Translations under genes and position numbers: made by a program
The notes under the pieces: generated by a model
Seen by the model: the letters and a program-made list of their open reading frames with translations, nothing else
Told to the model about the DNA's origin: nothing
The model's database searches: none
Shown here: positions 35,201 through 42,300 of the stretch, piece by piece
Layout: each line of letters opens with the position of its first letter
Position numbering within the stretch: the stretch's first letter is position 1
Origin: Saururus chinensis
Lineage: Eukaryota; Streptophyta; Magnoliopsida; Piperales; Saururaceae
NCBI GenBank assembly: GCA_035235625.1
Contig: CP141144.1
Span: forward strand, 39,368,014-39,432,013
DNA length: 64,000 bases
Direction: 5' to 3'

Positions 35201-37561
35201 ACAGCCATGGAGTTTTTTCCTATTCAACTTCAACATGATTTTTTTGGCTGCTTGTAGATGCATGCTTTGTCCAATGGTGATGTTATGCCCAAAGTTGTTG
35301 AAGCATACTCTCGACCAACCAGAATCATCCGTGGGAAGAGTGTAGACATTAATTTGGAGGTGATTATTGTTTTTCTTGAGATTCTCCTTCGAGACATTTT
35401 CTGACTTCATTGTCACTCTGGCTATTATAAACCCTTTGGTGACAACTGAAGCCATCATCTCTGTGTGGGATGCCCTTAGTTCAATTCCCCATGGAGGCCA
35501 AGAATCCTCATTATGTAGTGTGTTCCTGTGCATCGTAAGCCTGCATGTGCAGACAAGTATTGAAATACATAGTCCATTCTTGACAGCTTGAGCTTTTAGG
35601 AGAACTAACATGGTCTCATAGCTGTAGGTGCTACTGGATTCAATTGCCCATTCATCAACAGGTTTCTGATATAATTTCGTCTTTGTATTTCTATGCCATG
35701 TGGATGACCCATCCTGATTTTTTATTTATTGTTTATTATAGAATAAGCATGAAAGTTTATTTTGAATACATGGAATTCGAAAAGGATGCCAAAACATTTC
35801 ATCCCGATGTTAGGCACATCTAAATCAAACTAATGTATAACTTGGGACTTTTCTGGTTAGGACTTGTTGATGAGACCATCAAGACTATTTTGTCAAATGA
35901 TCACTACTCTAGGAACCATCTTTATTTTCAAAGGAGCATACTAGCTTGCAATGCCGAATTCTTAGGATTAAACTGTTAGGCACTCCTGCGCAATACTTTT
36001 TTCCTTGTCCATGTATTCTAACAGTTATAAGACAGTTTATAAACATAGATGTGGAAGAAAACTTTACTGTCATACGTTCAAATATATTGATGTGCACTGG
36101 TCCATGTATATATGAAATTTTCTGTTTAACCATTCATTTGAACCAAGAGTAACACGGCATAGCAGAATACCTTTTGGGGTCCAGATTGGTGGGCATTTTG
36201 ATATGCCCCTGCATGTGACTGTGATCCTGAGAGAGAAGTGAGGAAGAAGGCGGCAGGAGAAAGAGGTTGATGCGCACTTGCTGATTGCAAGTGCGATCTA
36301 TCCAGAGAAGTGAAGGGCAGCAATTCAGAGGAGAAGAGTTGAACAGAGGGAGAGAGAGAGACGAACAGAGGAAGGGAAAAGATTAATTAATTCTTCCTAT
36401 CCCTAATTACAATGTGTTAGCCTACTTAAGGCCAATGCCCAACAGGCTACATAGAACATCCATCTAACTACATAGGCTAAAACTAACTATTAACTGGCTC
36501 ATAACTGAATTAAAGCAACAACGTGCATACTAACATGGGTTCCTATGTGCATTTATTATCATAACTACTAAAGTAACTAATGTAATTGCAGATCATAACA
36601 CATTTAAAAGAAAATTCACCTTGATGGTGCCTTTGTGAATCTTTCAAATTCTATGACTTTCCTAATGTCAGAAGATTCTTTTCATATCTCAAACGCCAAC
36701 AGGTAACCGAGGATGCATTTGAGACAGTGGAAGAGAGAGCTTTGTGGAGTGCATTTTTGGGAGTGAAGGCTAAAATTTATCATGGTAACTCAGTACTCCG
36801 AGAGATTTTGATTTGAGGAATGCTCTTTCTTATTTATCTCATGTCGTATTTCTAGTTGATCATTATTCCTATTATCGAAGTCGTATCTTGTAAATTTAAC
36901 ATTATTCTCACTCCCTGCTTCATAAGTTTGATATTCATTATTATTTCAGGTGTTGAAGTTGATGATTTTGTAAAAGCATCTTCAGAACTAGTACAACCAT
37001 TAGAAGACTTCTTTAACAACGTTTTTGTTATGGTGGTATGTCTCTTTCATTACAGTGCTGCGTTGTTCTGAAAGTAAATGAGCCTTGACAATGAAACAGA
37101 TGCAGTTTTAGGCTATAAAAGTCTAGATTTCCCAAAGTTTACTCTCTGCTCATGAACTGGCAAATGTTGCCTCTTATTTTGTACGTAATTTATTACACAT
37201 CAATGCTCTAATCCAAGGAAAATGGGCAACCTATCTAGAATATATAAAACAACTTATCACCAAATTTAATTAAGAAAAACAGCTTAACACCCAATTTACT
37301 GATTGCTGATGCGGTATTATAAGTAATGCAAAATACGAGATTAAATACTCATGGTACCTCTATTTTTCTTTCTTCCTGTTCCTTTTCTTTTTATTGGGGG
37401 GCAGGGAAAAGATGTTTTACTATAAATTGCAATTGCAGGATTAACTGTGTTTGAATATGTAGGAGGACGAGCGAGTCAGAAAGAATAGGCTTGCTCTTCT
37501 GAAGAAAATTGCAGACCTACCCAAAGGGATTGCGGATCTCTCCGCTTTGCCTGGATTCTAG
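5543..37561 (+). CDS. EDD1: Organellar glycyl-tRNA synthetase, alpha-beta fusion (5'-partial gene, 34 visible exons)
   Basis: Joins glycine to tRNA-Gly for protein synthesis; in Arabidopsis the homologue EDD1 serves plastids and mitochondria and is needed for embryo development. Bacteria usually make this class II enzyme as separate alpha (GlyQ) and beta (GlyS) chains; plants carry them fused. All 34 exons read in one continuous phase and give about 970 residues from [11 protein letters not shown] to LSALPGF and a TAG stop. The Arabidopsis protein is about 1067 residues from memory, so only the transit peptide and first alpha residues (about 100) are missing; I found no matching exon in 1-5542, so they lie upstream of the window. 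All visible introns are GT-AG except one GC-AG. No frame break is seen, so the gene looks functional. Introns hold mobile elements in both orientations. Identification rests on remembered family sequence, not on a search. Confidence 0.95.
7060..7197 (+). mobile_element. Possible 3' end of a second RTE-type LINE copy, sense strand
   Basis: GGTGGAATAGATTCCATGTT at 7129-7148, followed by GCGAACCCCTGATTGTTG, resembles the conserved 3' end of plant RTE elements (TGGA...ATTCATGTAGCCGACCCC...). It would lie tail to tail with the antisense copy starting at about 7200. The upstream edge is not clear. Confidence 0.45.
7200..8235 (-). mobile_element. RTE-type LINE fragment (reverse transcriptase), antisense in intron 6383-8448
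   Basis: On the minus strand a degenerate reverse transcriptase can be read. [20 protein letters not shown] near 8220-8160 corresponds to the usual hxVFIDLEKAYDRVPREVLW block of plant RTE elements. [20 protein letters not shown] near 7941-7880 holds the catalytic DD, followed by LESKGFKIS. The GGGGTCGG block near 7243-7252 (+ strand AACAATTTGGGGTCGGAGAT) resembles the common downstream part of such elements. The reading frame holds stop codons and at least one phase break, so it is a dead, 5'-truncated copy. Confidence 0.8.
9787..10162 (+). repeat. 5' LTR of the sense gypsy fossil
   Basis: TGTTATGAATTGC to ...TTTGCATCA, directly followed by the primer-binding site (10163-10177). It shares long blocks with 13490-13876, including AGGATTTTAAGGCA and CTGCCTCTCTTCCCCTTCCT. 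Confidence 0.85.
12923..12946 (+). repeat. Poly-C homopolymer, 24 bases
   Basis: An uninterrupted run of 24 C inside the integrase region of the gypsy fossil, in otherwise AT-rich DNA. The exact length may be unreliable because homopolymers this long are error-prone in sequencing. Confidence 0.9.
13490..13876 (+). repeat. 3' LTR of the sense gypsy fossil
   Basis: TGTTATGAATCGCC to ...ATTTACATCA. It is preceded by the purine-rich stretch AAGGGGATTG and GTGGTGGAT. Divergence from the 5' LTR by eye is clear (around one base in ten plus small length differences), so the insertion is not recent. Confidence 0.85.
14294..14507 (+). repeat. Tandem duplication, 2 x 107 bp, in a GlyRS intron
   Basis: Units 14294-14400 and 14401-14507 both start GGTAGTTTTAT and share GTTGAATGATATATTTAT and TTAACTTCGATCACAC; only a few bases differ. 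It lies in intron 14238-14876, away from splice sites. It looks like a local duplication. Confidence 0.9.
14877..37561 (+). CDS. EDD1: GlyRS beta-domain segment: visible exons 11-34
   Basis: The beta half binds tRNA and ends in an anticodon-recognition region. Exons: 14877-14960, 16047-16133, 16946-17047, 17161-17224, 17445-17500, 18129-18200, 18568-18650, 18717-18765, 19092-19154, 19343-19432, 19533-19619, 21203-21277, 21394-21452, 21528-21621, 21706-21924, 34016-34110, 34273-34363, 34449-34553, 34624-34662, 34793-34882, 35258-35359, 36703-36784, 36950-37035, 37463-37561. Landmarks: [13 protein letters not shown] at the start of the beta chain, [67 protein letters not shown], and the terminal [18 protein letters not shown]. 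The intron at 21925-34015 is 12,091 bases. The exon at 21706-21924 is the longest (73 codons). Confidence 0.94.
14961..16046 (+). other. Intron, no recognised feature
   Basis: Open frames here (15383-15592 and 15602-15973) show no family I recognise and are not needed to continue the GlyRS frame, so I treat them as chance. The acceptor is TTTGGCAG at 16046. Confidence 0.6.
19620..21202 (+). other. Intron, no recognised feature
   Basis: Contains a moderately GC-rich patch at about 20400-20700 (for example ACCTGGTCCCGGCCCTGCTG), unlike the flanking AT-rich intron. It might be a decayed insertion, but I recognise no element ends or protein motifs. Confidence 0.5.
21453..21527 (+). other. GC-AG intron in the GlyRS gene
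   Basis: The exon at 21394-21452 ends ...GCTGTTCTAAG and is followed by GCGAGA, not GT; the next exon begins after TCTGCAG at 21527. Joining at these points gives [12 protein letters not shown], the conserved family sequence, with phase kept. No nearby GT keeps this frame and sequence. GC-AG introns are a known minor class of U2-type introns, usually with AG just before the GC, as here. It could also be a single-base sequencing error of GT. Confidence 0.8.
22819..23408 (+). repeat. Tandem duplication, about 2 x 300 bp, in the 12 kb intron
   Basis: GGTTTTTGTGCTGATGTAAA occurs at 22818 and again at 23120, a period of 302. The copies run almost base for base through GTCTGGAGAAGGTTT, CCTGTCCAATTCCTTAGAAT and CACCTAAAAGCTTAAGCTGT; the second copy is a little shorter near its end. 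High identity suggests a fairly recent local duplication. Confidence 0.9.
24163..24412 (-). repeat. Tandem duplication, about 2 x 125 bp, with an open minus-strand frame
   Basis: TTTTACTA...CAGTCTTTGGAAGACTGT occurs at 24163 and at 24289. Both units are open on the minus strand within a 135-codon frame (24546-24139), giving a repeated peptide with the core LLPNxKSEHxLSMGS and SLPKT. The units differ at about one base in eight, yet the frame stays open through both. I do not recognise the peptide. It lies just left of the LTR at 24504. Confidence 0.75.
24504..27765 (+). mobile_element. Ty3/gypsy-type LTR fossil with gag and protease parts (sense, in 12 kb intron)
   Basis: Left LTR 24504-24808 (TGTTATGACC to ...TTACAACA) is followed by CTGGTATCAG, an iMet-type primer site. 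The right LTR begins at 27492 with the same TGTTATGACCCAA and can be followed to about 27765. Gag-like sequence is at 26396-26629 ([34 protein letters not shown]) and an aspartic-protease-like stretch at 27100-27384. I recognise no reverse transcriptase or integrase between the LTRs, so it is either a broken copy or a gag-only non-autonomous type. It has several breaks and looks old. Confidence 0.8.
27790..30051 (-). mobile_element. Long LTR of family P, antisense (gypsy, Del/Tekay-like)
   Basis: Ends at 30051 with TTTAGGGATCTTACA, the reverse of TGTAAGATCCCTAAA that starts the copy at 48725. Shared landmarks in the same order are a TATA-like box (TATTTATA, 29633-29640), a block around 29225-29260, and the palindrome-rich and GATCGATC-containing part near 28900-28990. 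Family P LTRs also share a block reading, on their own strand, of the type CCAAAAGGA-GGGTTTTACGT (here near 28190-28240). No coding sequence is present. The edge toward 27790 is approximate. Confidence 0.75.
29633..29640 (-). promoter_or_regulatory. TATA-like box of an antisense family P LTR
   Basis: TATAAATA on the minus strand. The same motif occurs at the matching place in the copy at 48725 (49138-49145), and a TATAAAAA in the copy at 59257 (60117-60124), which supports a conserved LTR promoter. Confidence 0.5.
30078..30227 (+). pseudogene. Exon-like open stretch of unknown origin inside the 12 kb intron
   Basis: After a pyrimidine-rich run and AG, an open frame from about 30078 reads [18 protein letters not shown], then [19 protein letters not shown] and QWLQSAPPP before a stop at 30225-30227. 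Composition and codon choice look protein-coding, unlike the neighbouring repeats. It is not part of GlyRS: exon 21706-21924 joins 34016-34110 in phase without it, and GlyRS has no such segment. It sits 26 bases from the end of a family P LTR. It may be a captured piece of another gene or an exon of an unrelated gene broken by insertions. I do not recognise the protein. Confidence 0.4.
30228..32459 (+). other. Repeat-derived intron DNA, not resolved
   Basis: 30230-30560 is GC-rich and resembles the GC-rich part of family Q LTRs. About 30890-31010 parallels 59460-59590 (both hold a TGTGTGGT...GTTGATA...GGTACCAAGAA block). 31340-31570 is rich in short palindromes such as GATCGATCA and GATCAATTGATTG. 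This looks like overlapping LTR debris, but I cannot draw element edges. Confidence 0.45.
32460..33330 (+). mobile_element. Ty1/copia retrotransposon fossil
   Basis: Near 33090-33320 the + strand reads in the manner of the copia protease-side region: [19 protein letters not shown], then VIFGDGSTI, then [16 protein letters not shown], matching the family pattern WYLDSGCSxHMT...V.FGDG...VLYVPGLKxNLLS. A lysine/glutamate-rich coiled-coil-like stretch ([16 protein letters not shown], about 32480-32530) fits the gag end. It is broken at several points. LTRs were not found. Confidence 0.75.
33331..34015 (+). other. Rest of the 12 kb intron, no recognised feature
   Basis: AT-rich. A 160-codon minus-strand frame here (34136-33654) overlaps the real exon 34016-34110 and has no family I recognise, so I treat it as chance. 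It ends in the acceptor TTTTTTTTTGTGATTTAACAG. Confidence 0.55.
36268..36600 (-). repeat. Possible solo LTR fragment, antisense, in intron 35360-36702
   Basis: On the minus strand it starts TGTTATGATCTGC at 36600. It contains the promoter-like GGCCTTAAGTAGGC and a C/T-rich run TCGTCTCTCTCTCTCCCTCT, and may end ...GCGCATCA at 36268. The layout resembles the short gypsy LTRs elsewhere in the window, but no target duplication or partner copy is seen. Confidence 0.35.
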
Positions 37562-37720
37562 AAAAATCTTGTTGCTCGATTTTCTTTTGTAAAGCTTCTT
37601 GTATGTCATAAATGCAACTATGGGGGGTTATAAAAACAATTGCGGTCGAATGCAATTTTTTGTTACTATAGCGGCTCAATAATTTATTTGTAACATCATT
37701 AGTTTATTGAGCTCCCCTTT
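37562..37720 (+). other. Probable 3' untranslated region of the GlyRS gene
   Basis: Follows the TAG stop. The stretch is T-rich with TTTTTTGTTACT, and an AATAAT-type near-upstream element lies at about 37678-37685 (CAATAATTTATTTG), which could direct polyadenylation some tens of bases later. The end is a guess; no transcript evidence is available. Confidence 0.4.
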
Positions 37721-38096
37721 GAATTTAAATTTTTTTGGTAGGGTTAGAAATTTGATCGTGCTAAATTTTTTTTGATATTCTTCTGTTGTTGCCCCCCTGC
37801 AAACTGTTATCTCCCACCGTTCTTGAACTCCCATTGTAAATATTATTTTTGCTCCGTCACCTACAGTAAGATTATTCTTCAATCTCCATGGCTAGTGCAG
37901 AATACAAAAAAAAAAAATTGTTTTCACCTGGGGATGTACTTGAATAATTTTACAAACCTACCAGACTAATAATACTGAGAGTGAGTAAATAGGCTAACAA
38001 GCCTAAAACCAGATTGGAAACCAATATGGGATTAGCTATTCTTGGGGTTACCAAGAATGAAAGGAGTTTTGGGTCCAACTGTCAGCTAGGGCTGAG

Positions 38097-38104
38097 TATA
38101 TATA
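38097..38104 (+). promoter_or_regulatory. TATA-like box before the 38.2 kb open frame
   Basis: TATATATA in the context GAGTATATATAGTCC, about 110-120 bases before the ATG codons at 38211 and 38217, a normal distance for a plant promoter with a short leader. Sequence only. Confidence 0.35.
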
Positions 38105-38216
38105 GTCCGCCTGAGAATCACTGTGCATACGACAGTGTACATTAGTGCATGTGCCAACAATAAAACATGTGCTCTAGTGAGTGGCCTCCAATTCCCTTGG
38201 CAACTCGTAAATGGTG

Positions 38217-38441
38217 ATGGCGAACGCTGTGGCCTGCCTGCTGCAGGACAAGGACGACAATGTCCCCTCCCTATTTTTGGCTGTCCAGCCGTGCTTGGTG
38301 GTTGCAGCCTCTCCGAAGATCCTGAGCCCCTCCCAACTGGCTGCTGCCAAGTACATGGCTACCCCGTCCCAGCTTCCTTCCAAGTCTATGCCTCCTGTTC
38401 ATGCTGGTACCTACTCGTTCCTACAATCTCTCCCTAGTTGA
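38217..38441 (+). CDS. Small GC-rich open frame, hypothetical protein
   Basis: Seventy-four codons from ATGGCGAAC (the ATGGC context is common at plant start codons; an in-frame ATG also lies six bases earlier) to TGA at 38439-38441. The protein begins MANAVACLLQDKDDNVPSLF and has a serine/proline/alanine-rich C-terminal half (SPSQLAAAKYMATPSQLPSK). It is notably GC-rich at third positions in its first half, unlike the surrounding AT-rich DNA, which argues for coding origin. There is no clear signal peptide or membrane segment. I do not recognise the family. It could be a small intronless gene or a surviving piece of a larger one. An overlapping frame (38123-38437) is less convincing. Confidence 0.35.
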   Translation: MANAVACLLQDKDDNVPSLFLAVQPCLVVAASPKILSPSQLAAAKYMATPSQLPSKSMPPVHAGTYSFLQSLPS

Positions 38442-38984
38442 TTTATGTTCTAGTAGGATGATCACATTGTTCATCTACTCCCCCTATTTCTTAAATTTAC
38501 CTATATGATTAACTGTCCGTACCTGGTTAATCATTTGACTTTGCAACTTTGCATTTCTCCATGTGATTGACTTTACTAACATTCTGATGTGTATTATTAT
38601 TTGTTATATGCAGTTTAGTTTAGGCTTTTATGTTTTGGATCAAAGTGGTAGTTGCTTTTGATTAATTTGTGAAATAGGAATGTTTTTATGTTATTTTTTT
38701 TCATATTACCTGGCCGAAGAGCATAATATTTCATATTACTTAGTTTTGAACATTAAATATCATATCACCTGCTTTAGGATGAAACTGCCATTAGGATTAA
38801 ATAAACTCAATCTTGATATAGATCCTCATAAATGCATAGTGGGAGCCATTTCAATGTAGATGAAGGATTGGCGGCAAGACGGAGTTAACTAGTGAGAGAT
38901 GACCGGCAGAGTTCACCAGTGGGAGATGACCAGCGGTAACTCATTGGAGATGGTAAATCTAAAATTCCCCATTACAGAGCTATT
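38442..38984 (+). other. AT-rich spacer, no recognised feature
   Basis: Between the 38.2 kb open frame and the MULE N-terminal domain. It holds a short repeated phrase (GTGGGAGATGACC-like, near 38890-38940), which could be a MULE-side subterminal repeat, but no terminal inverted repeat was identified. Confidence 0.4.
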
Positions 38985-39342
38985 TTGGGTAAAAAAATGT
39001 TTCATTTCATTGGTATTTTCATATATTACAATAGAGAGGTAGGTAATAATGATATGTATACAGGTGAAAAGACACAGTTGATGAACATTAATCCCTTGGT
39101 AAGGTTCAGCGAGCTGTGGGTACAAGTAGAAGAAAAATTTGTTGACAATGGTAATGTGACTTTGAAGTATTTAATTCAATCTTCACAATTATTTATTTTG
39201 TATGAATTAGAAGACGATAAAGATCTAGAATCAGTATTTTTCATTCATAAAAAAGTAAATAAAGAAGTGTTATCATTATATGTGAAGATAAACGAGCTTG
39301 CCAACAGTGACAAATCATCATCAGTGGAAAGGAACCCGATTG
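38985..39342 (+). pseudogene. MULE (Mutator-like) transposase, N-terminal domain
   Basis: The open frame from 38985 includes INPLVRFSELWVQVEEKF, then LKYLIQSSQLFILYELEDDK and DLESVF...LSLYVKINE. This matches the N-terminal MuDR/PB1-like domain of plant Mutator transposases: strands leading to an acidic D-x-D-L loop, then a V/F-rich strand. The frame is cut at 39343, where a family Q LTR (TGTCACGACTC) begins. The C-terminal part of a MULE transposase lies at 45844-46065 on the same strand. The upstream start is uncertain. Confidence 0.6.
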
Positions 39343-42300
39343 TGTCACGACTCAGATGTTTAAAATCATTTTCAATAAGGGATGTGCAATAAATTATGAG
39401 GAAATTTTTTCTTTCTTAAATACAAAACAAATCATCCGATTAATTATCTTAATCATGATAACTATGGTTCAAAAGTACAAATATCAAAACATATGATATT
39501 ACTACACTTGTCAAGATTCTGTAAAAAGTAGGTTAACCCTCTAAGTGCAAGCTTGTAATATGTTCGAAAATAAACAACTAAGTAAAGTTGGCTTTTACGC
39601 TAGTAATTATAATTTTGCACAAAATTATAAAAGAAACTATATCCTACTACCACAATGTCGTCTTTAATCATCCATTGATGTTCTGATCTTGCTAGTCTTC
39701 ATCTGAAGAACATGTAGCCAATTAGACCAAACAATAATGAAACGTCTCATCCTTTTGGAGGAAAATTTTCAAAAGAACAAAAGTATCAATTAATATTTTT
39801 TAGATCAGGCCAACACCACCAAGATATTAGTTGCCTATATACTCATCAGACAAGATCTCCAATGTTATTCCAACAACTTCAAATCTAGGCATAATTCTTC
39901 CTAAAAACTACAATATCTCAAAAGACATAGTATTAAGTCTGTTTACCCTATTTAGACATGTATATGGGCCATTTAAGTTAATTTATGTATGCCCGGTTAT
40001 TTAGAGTGACAGGAATTATTAAAATATAGCCCAAGTGGTTCACCTTGTCCTAACTTCTAAGGAAATTAGGGTTCCTAATCCCCATGATTATAATAGAGTT
40101 TCTTTGGGCTCAATTAAGGGAGCTTTTTTGGTCTAGAGGGGAGGGGAGGTGAGTGAAGAAGCCACCAAGGAAGTTTTCCTACAAAGGGGGCTAGCGACAG
40201 AGTCAAAGAGGAACAGGCTTGAAGACCAAAGCCCTAATGAGCTATGATCGCTTATTACCATTAATTTATAGATGTTTGGGGTTCATTGTTGGTAATCTAC
40301 GCTTAATGGTAAATTTAGGGTAAAAAAACCCATTTAAGTTTTATTTACTGGAGAGAGGAGGGGTTGAGCCATCGGCGGCAGGATCTGTTTGCTGGGCTAG
40401 TTGGCTATTGGTCAATGCGCCGCCAAATTCCTAGGTACCATGGTAGGCTGAGAGAGGTTGGGAAATTGTTCGCAACCATTCTCTCTTCCTCCCACAACAA
40501 GTTCATCGGGATGCAGAGGCTTGGGGCAGTGCAGTAGAATGGAAGCCATCGGCCAGAGACAAGACCAAGGCCACTCGAATCATTGGATGATGGCAATCTG
40601 GTTAGGCCCAGACCATCGCCCGGCCATGGTGGCTGGCTGTCGCACAAACAGTCTTAAATCAATGAACAAAAAAAGGGGGAAACAAAGTCGAGGGGGCATG
40701 TTTCTCCAGCCGTAGATGAGAGCTTGGCTCCTGGATTCACTATACAATGCCGATCCAATTGACAGGTGGCTAGAAGCCATCTTGACCAAATCACACAAAA
40801 TAAAATGGTCCTTTTGGCCACCGGACTACGGAAGGCCAAGTCCTTCTGAATCGCTATGCGGTAGCAATTTGGCCAGGCCTGACCCTTGCTCTGCCTCGGT
40901 GGCCAGAGATGGCACCACCAAAGGCCATCAGGCCTCTTGCCAGCTGCAGGGAAGGTGACTTACGAAGCAGATCATTGGCTCCCTGTTTGGACTAGGTCAG
41001 GTAACTCGACCTGTTTTGGTTAGGGCTCGGTTCGGTCCAAACAAAAAAACAAAACATAATCTGAACCGGGTTTGATTAAAAAAAATAATTACAAATGACC
41101 ATGAGAGTATGTTGTGTGCCTTGACCAAGATTCATACCAGGGAAAAAATCCCAATCCCAATCCCAAAGGCTTTAAAATAATTAATTTACTTTTATGAGTT
41201 GAATTGTAGAATAATTTTTAATAACTGAATTTAGGGGCTTATGAGCGGGTTTAAAAATTATGAAAACTTACAGTGATAGGTGCATATGTACCCTAACTAT
41301 AGACCAATGCACAAGCTTGAGAAAATTTCTAATATATATATAACTAATTATTTTACTCCTAGGAGTACCTCTGAGATTAGTTTTGGACCCCTTAGAGTTC
41401 AAGGAACTATTGAACAAAATAATAAAAATACCCTTATGAGCGAACCAGCCCATATTGAGATGAATAGAATCAAAGGGCTAATTTGAGATTGAAACCACTA
41501 GAGAGGTTAAGTACTTACCTAAGAATAGAGAGGACCGTGTCCCATGTGAGATAATTACCTTAATGTCGTTAGGTGTATTATGACTTGTTTTCATAAAAGT
41601 TTAATCAACTAACCCATTAGGCCATGAGAGCTCGAACATTTCTAATATTATTATTGAGCTTCATTCTTGATATTGCGATGTGTTTGGACCTATGTGGGTT
41701 TGTATTGTTTATGTTGTTCATTGTTTTGATGTTTTCTATTGATGTTATGATGGTAATTTATAACTAGCTTAAGATTAATGAAAGATTAATCAATGGGGTT
41801 AGATAGCATTGGATTGGATGAGAACACCTCACAGACGTTTGGGACTAGTTCATAGAGTGAATAAGGCCTTTGACCTGACAATTTGCCGTGTTTGATGAAC
41901 TGACTATAGTTTTGAACCCTAATCTAGATGGTACTGATAGGGTTTGGGACAGTTGTTTGAAATTCTTACTCTTTGACGAGCAAGCTAGGGTTTAGAATAA
42001 TTTTTCTGAGTCTTAGCTTTATTTAGGAGCTGTTTATTTGGCTGTGTAGTTGCACCTCCCCGATGGAGGGAGCTCTACACTAGTTAAGCTCATCACCAAC
42101 TTATTCAGAATCATTTAGTGTACATATATTTGGATAAGCTAGCATCCTAGTTGGTTGGACTTTTCTGCCACTTTTGTTCAGGTGTAGTTGTGGGTCATGG
42201 CCTTCCACTCCAGTCAGGTCCTTATGGGCTAGGTTGGGTTATGACATTTCATGGTCGATTCTAGGGCCTCACTATAGATGGTTCCCTTTCGAGGATGACC

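Noticed and set aside
35367-35611. Open frames on both strands just after the exon at 35258-35359
   Set aside because: They are intron sequence; the donor at 35360 and the join to 36703 keep the conserved GlyRS frame.
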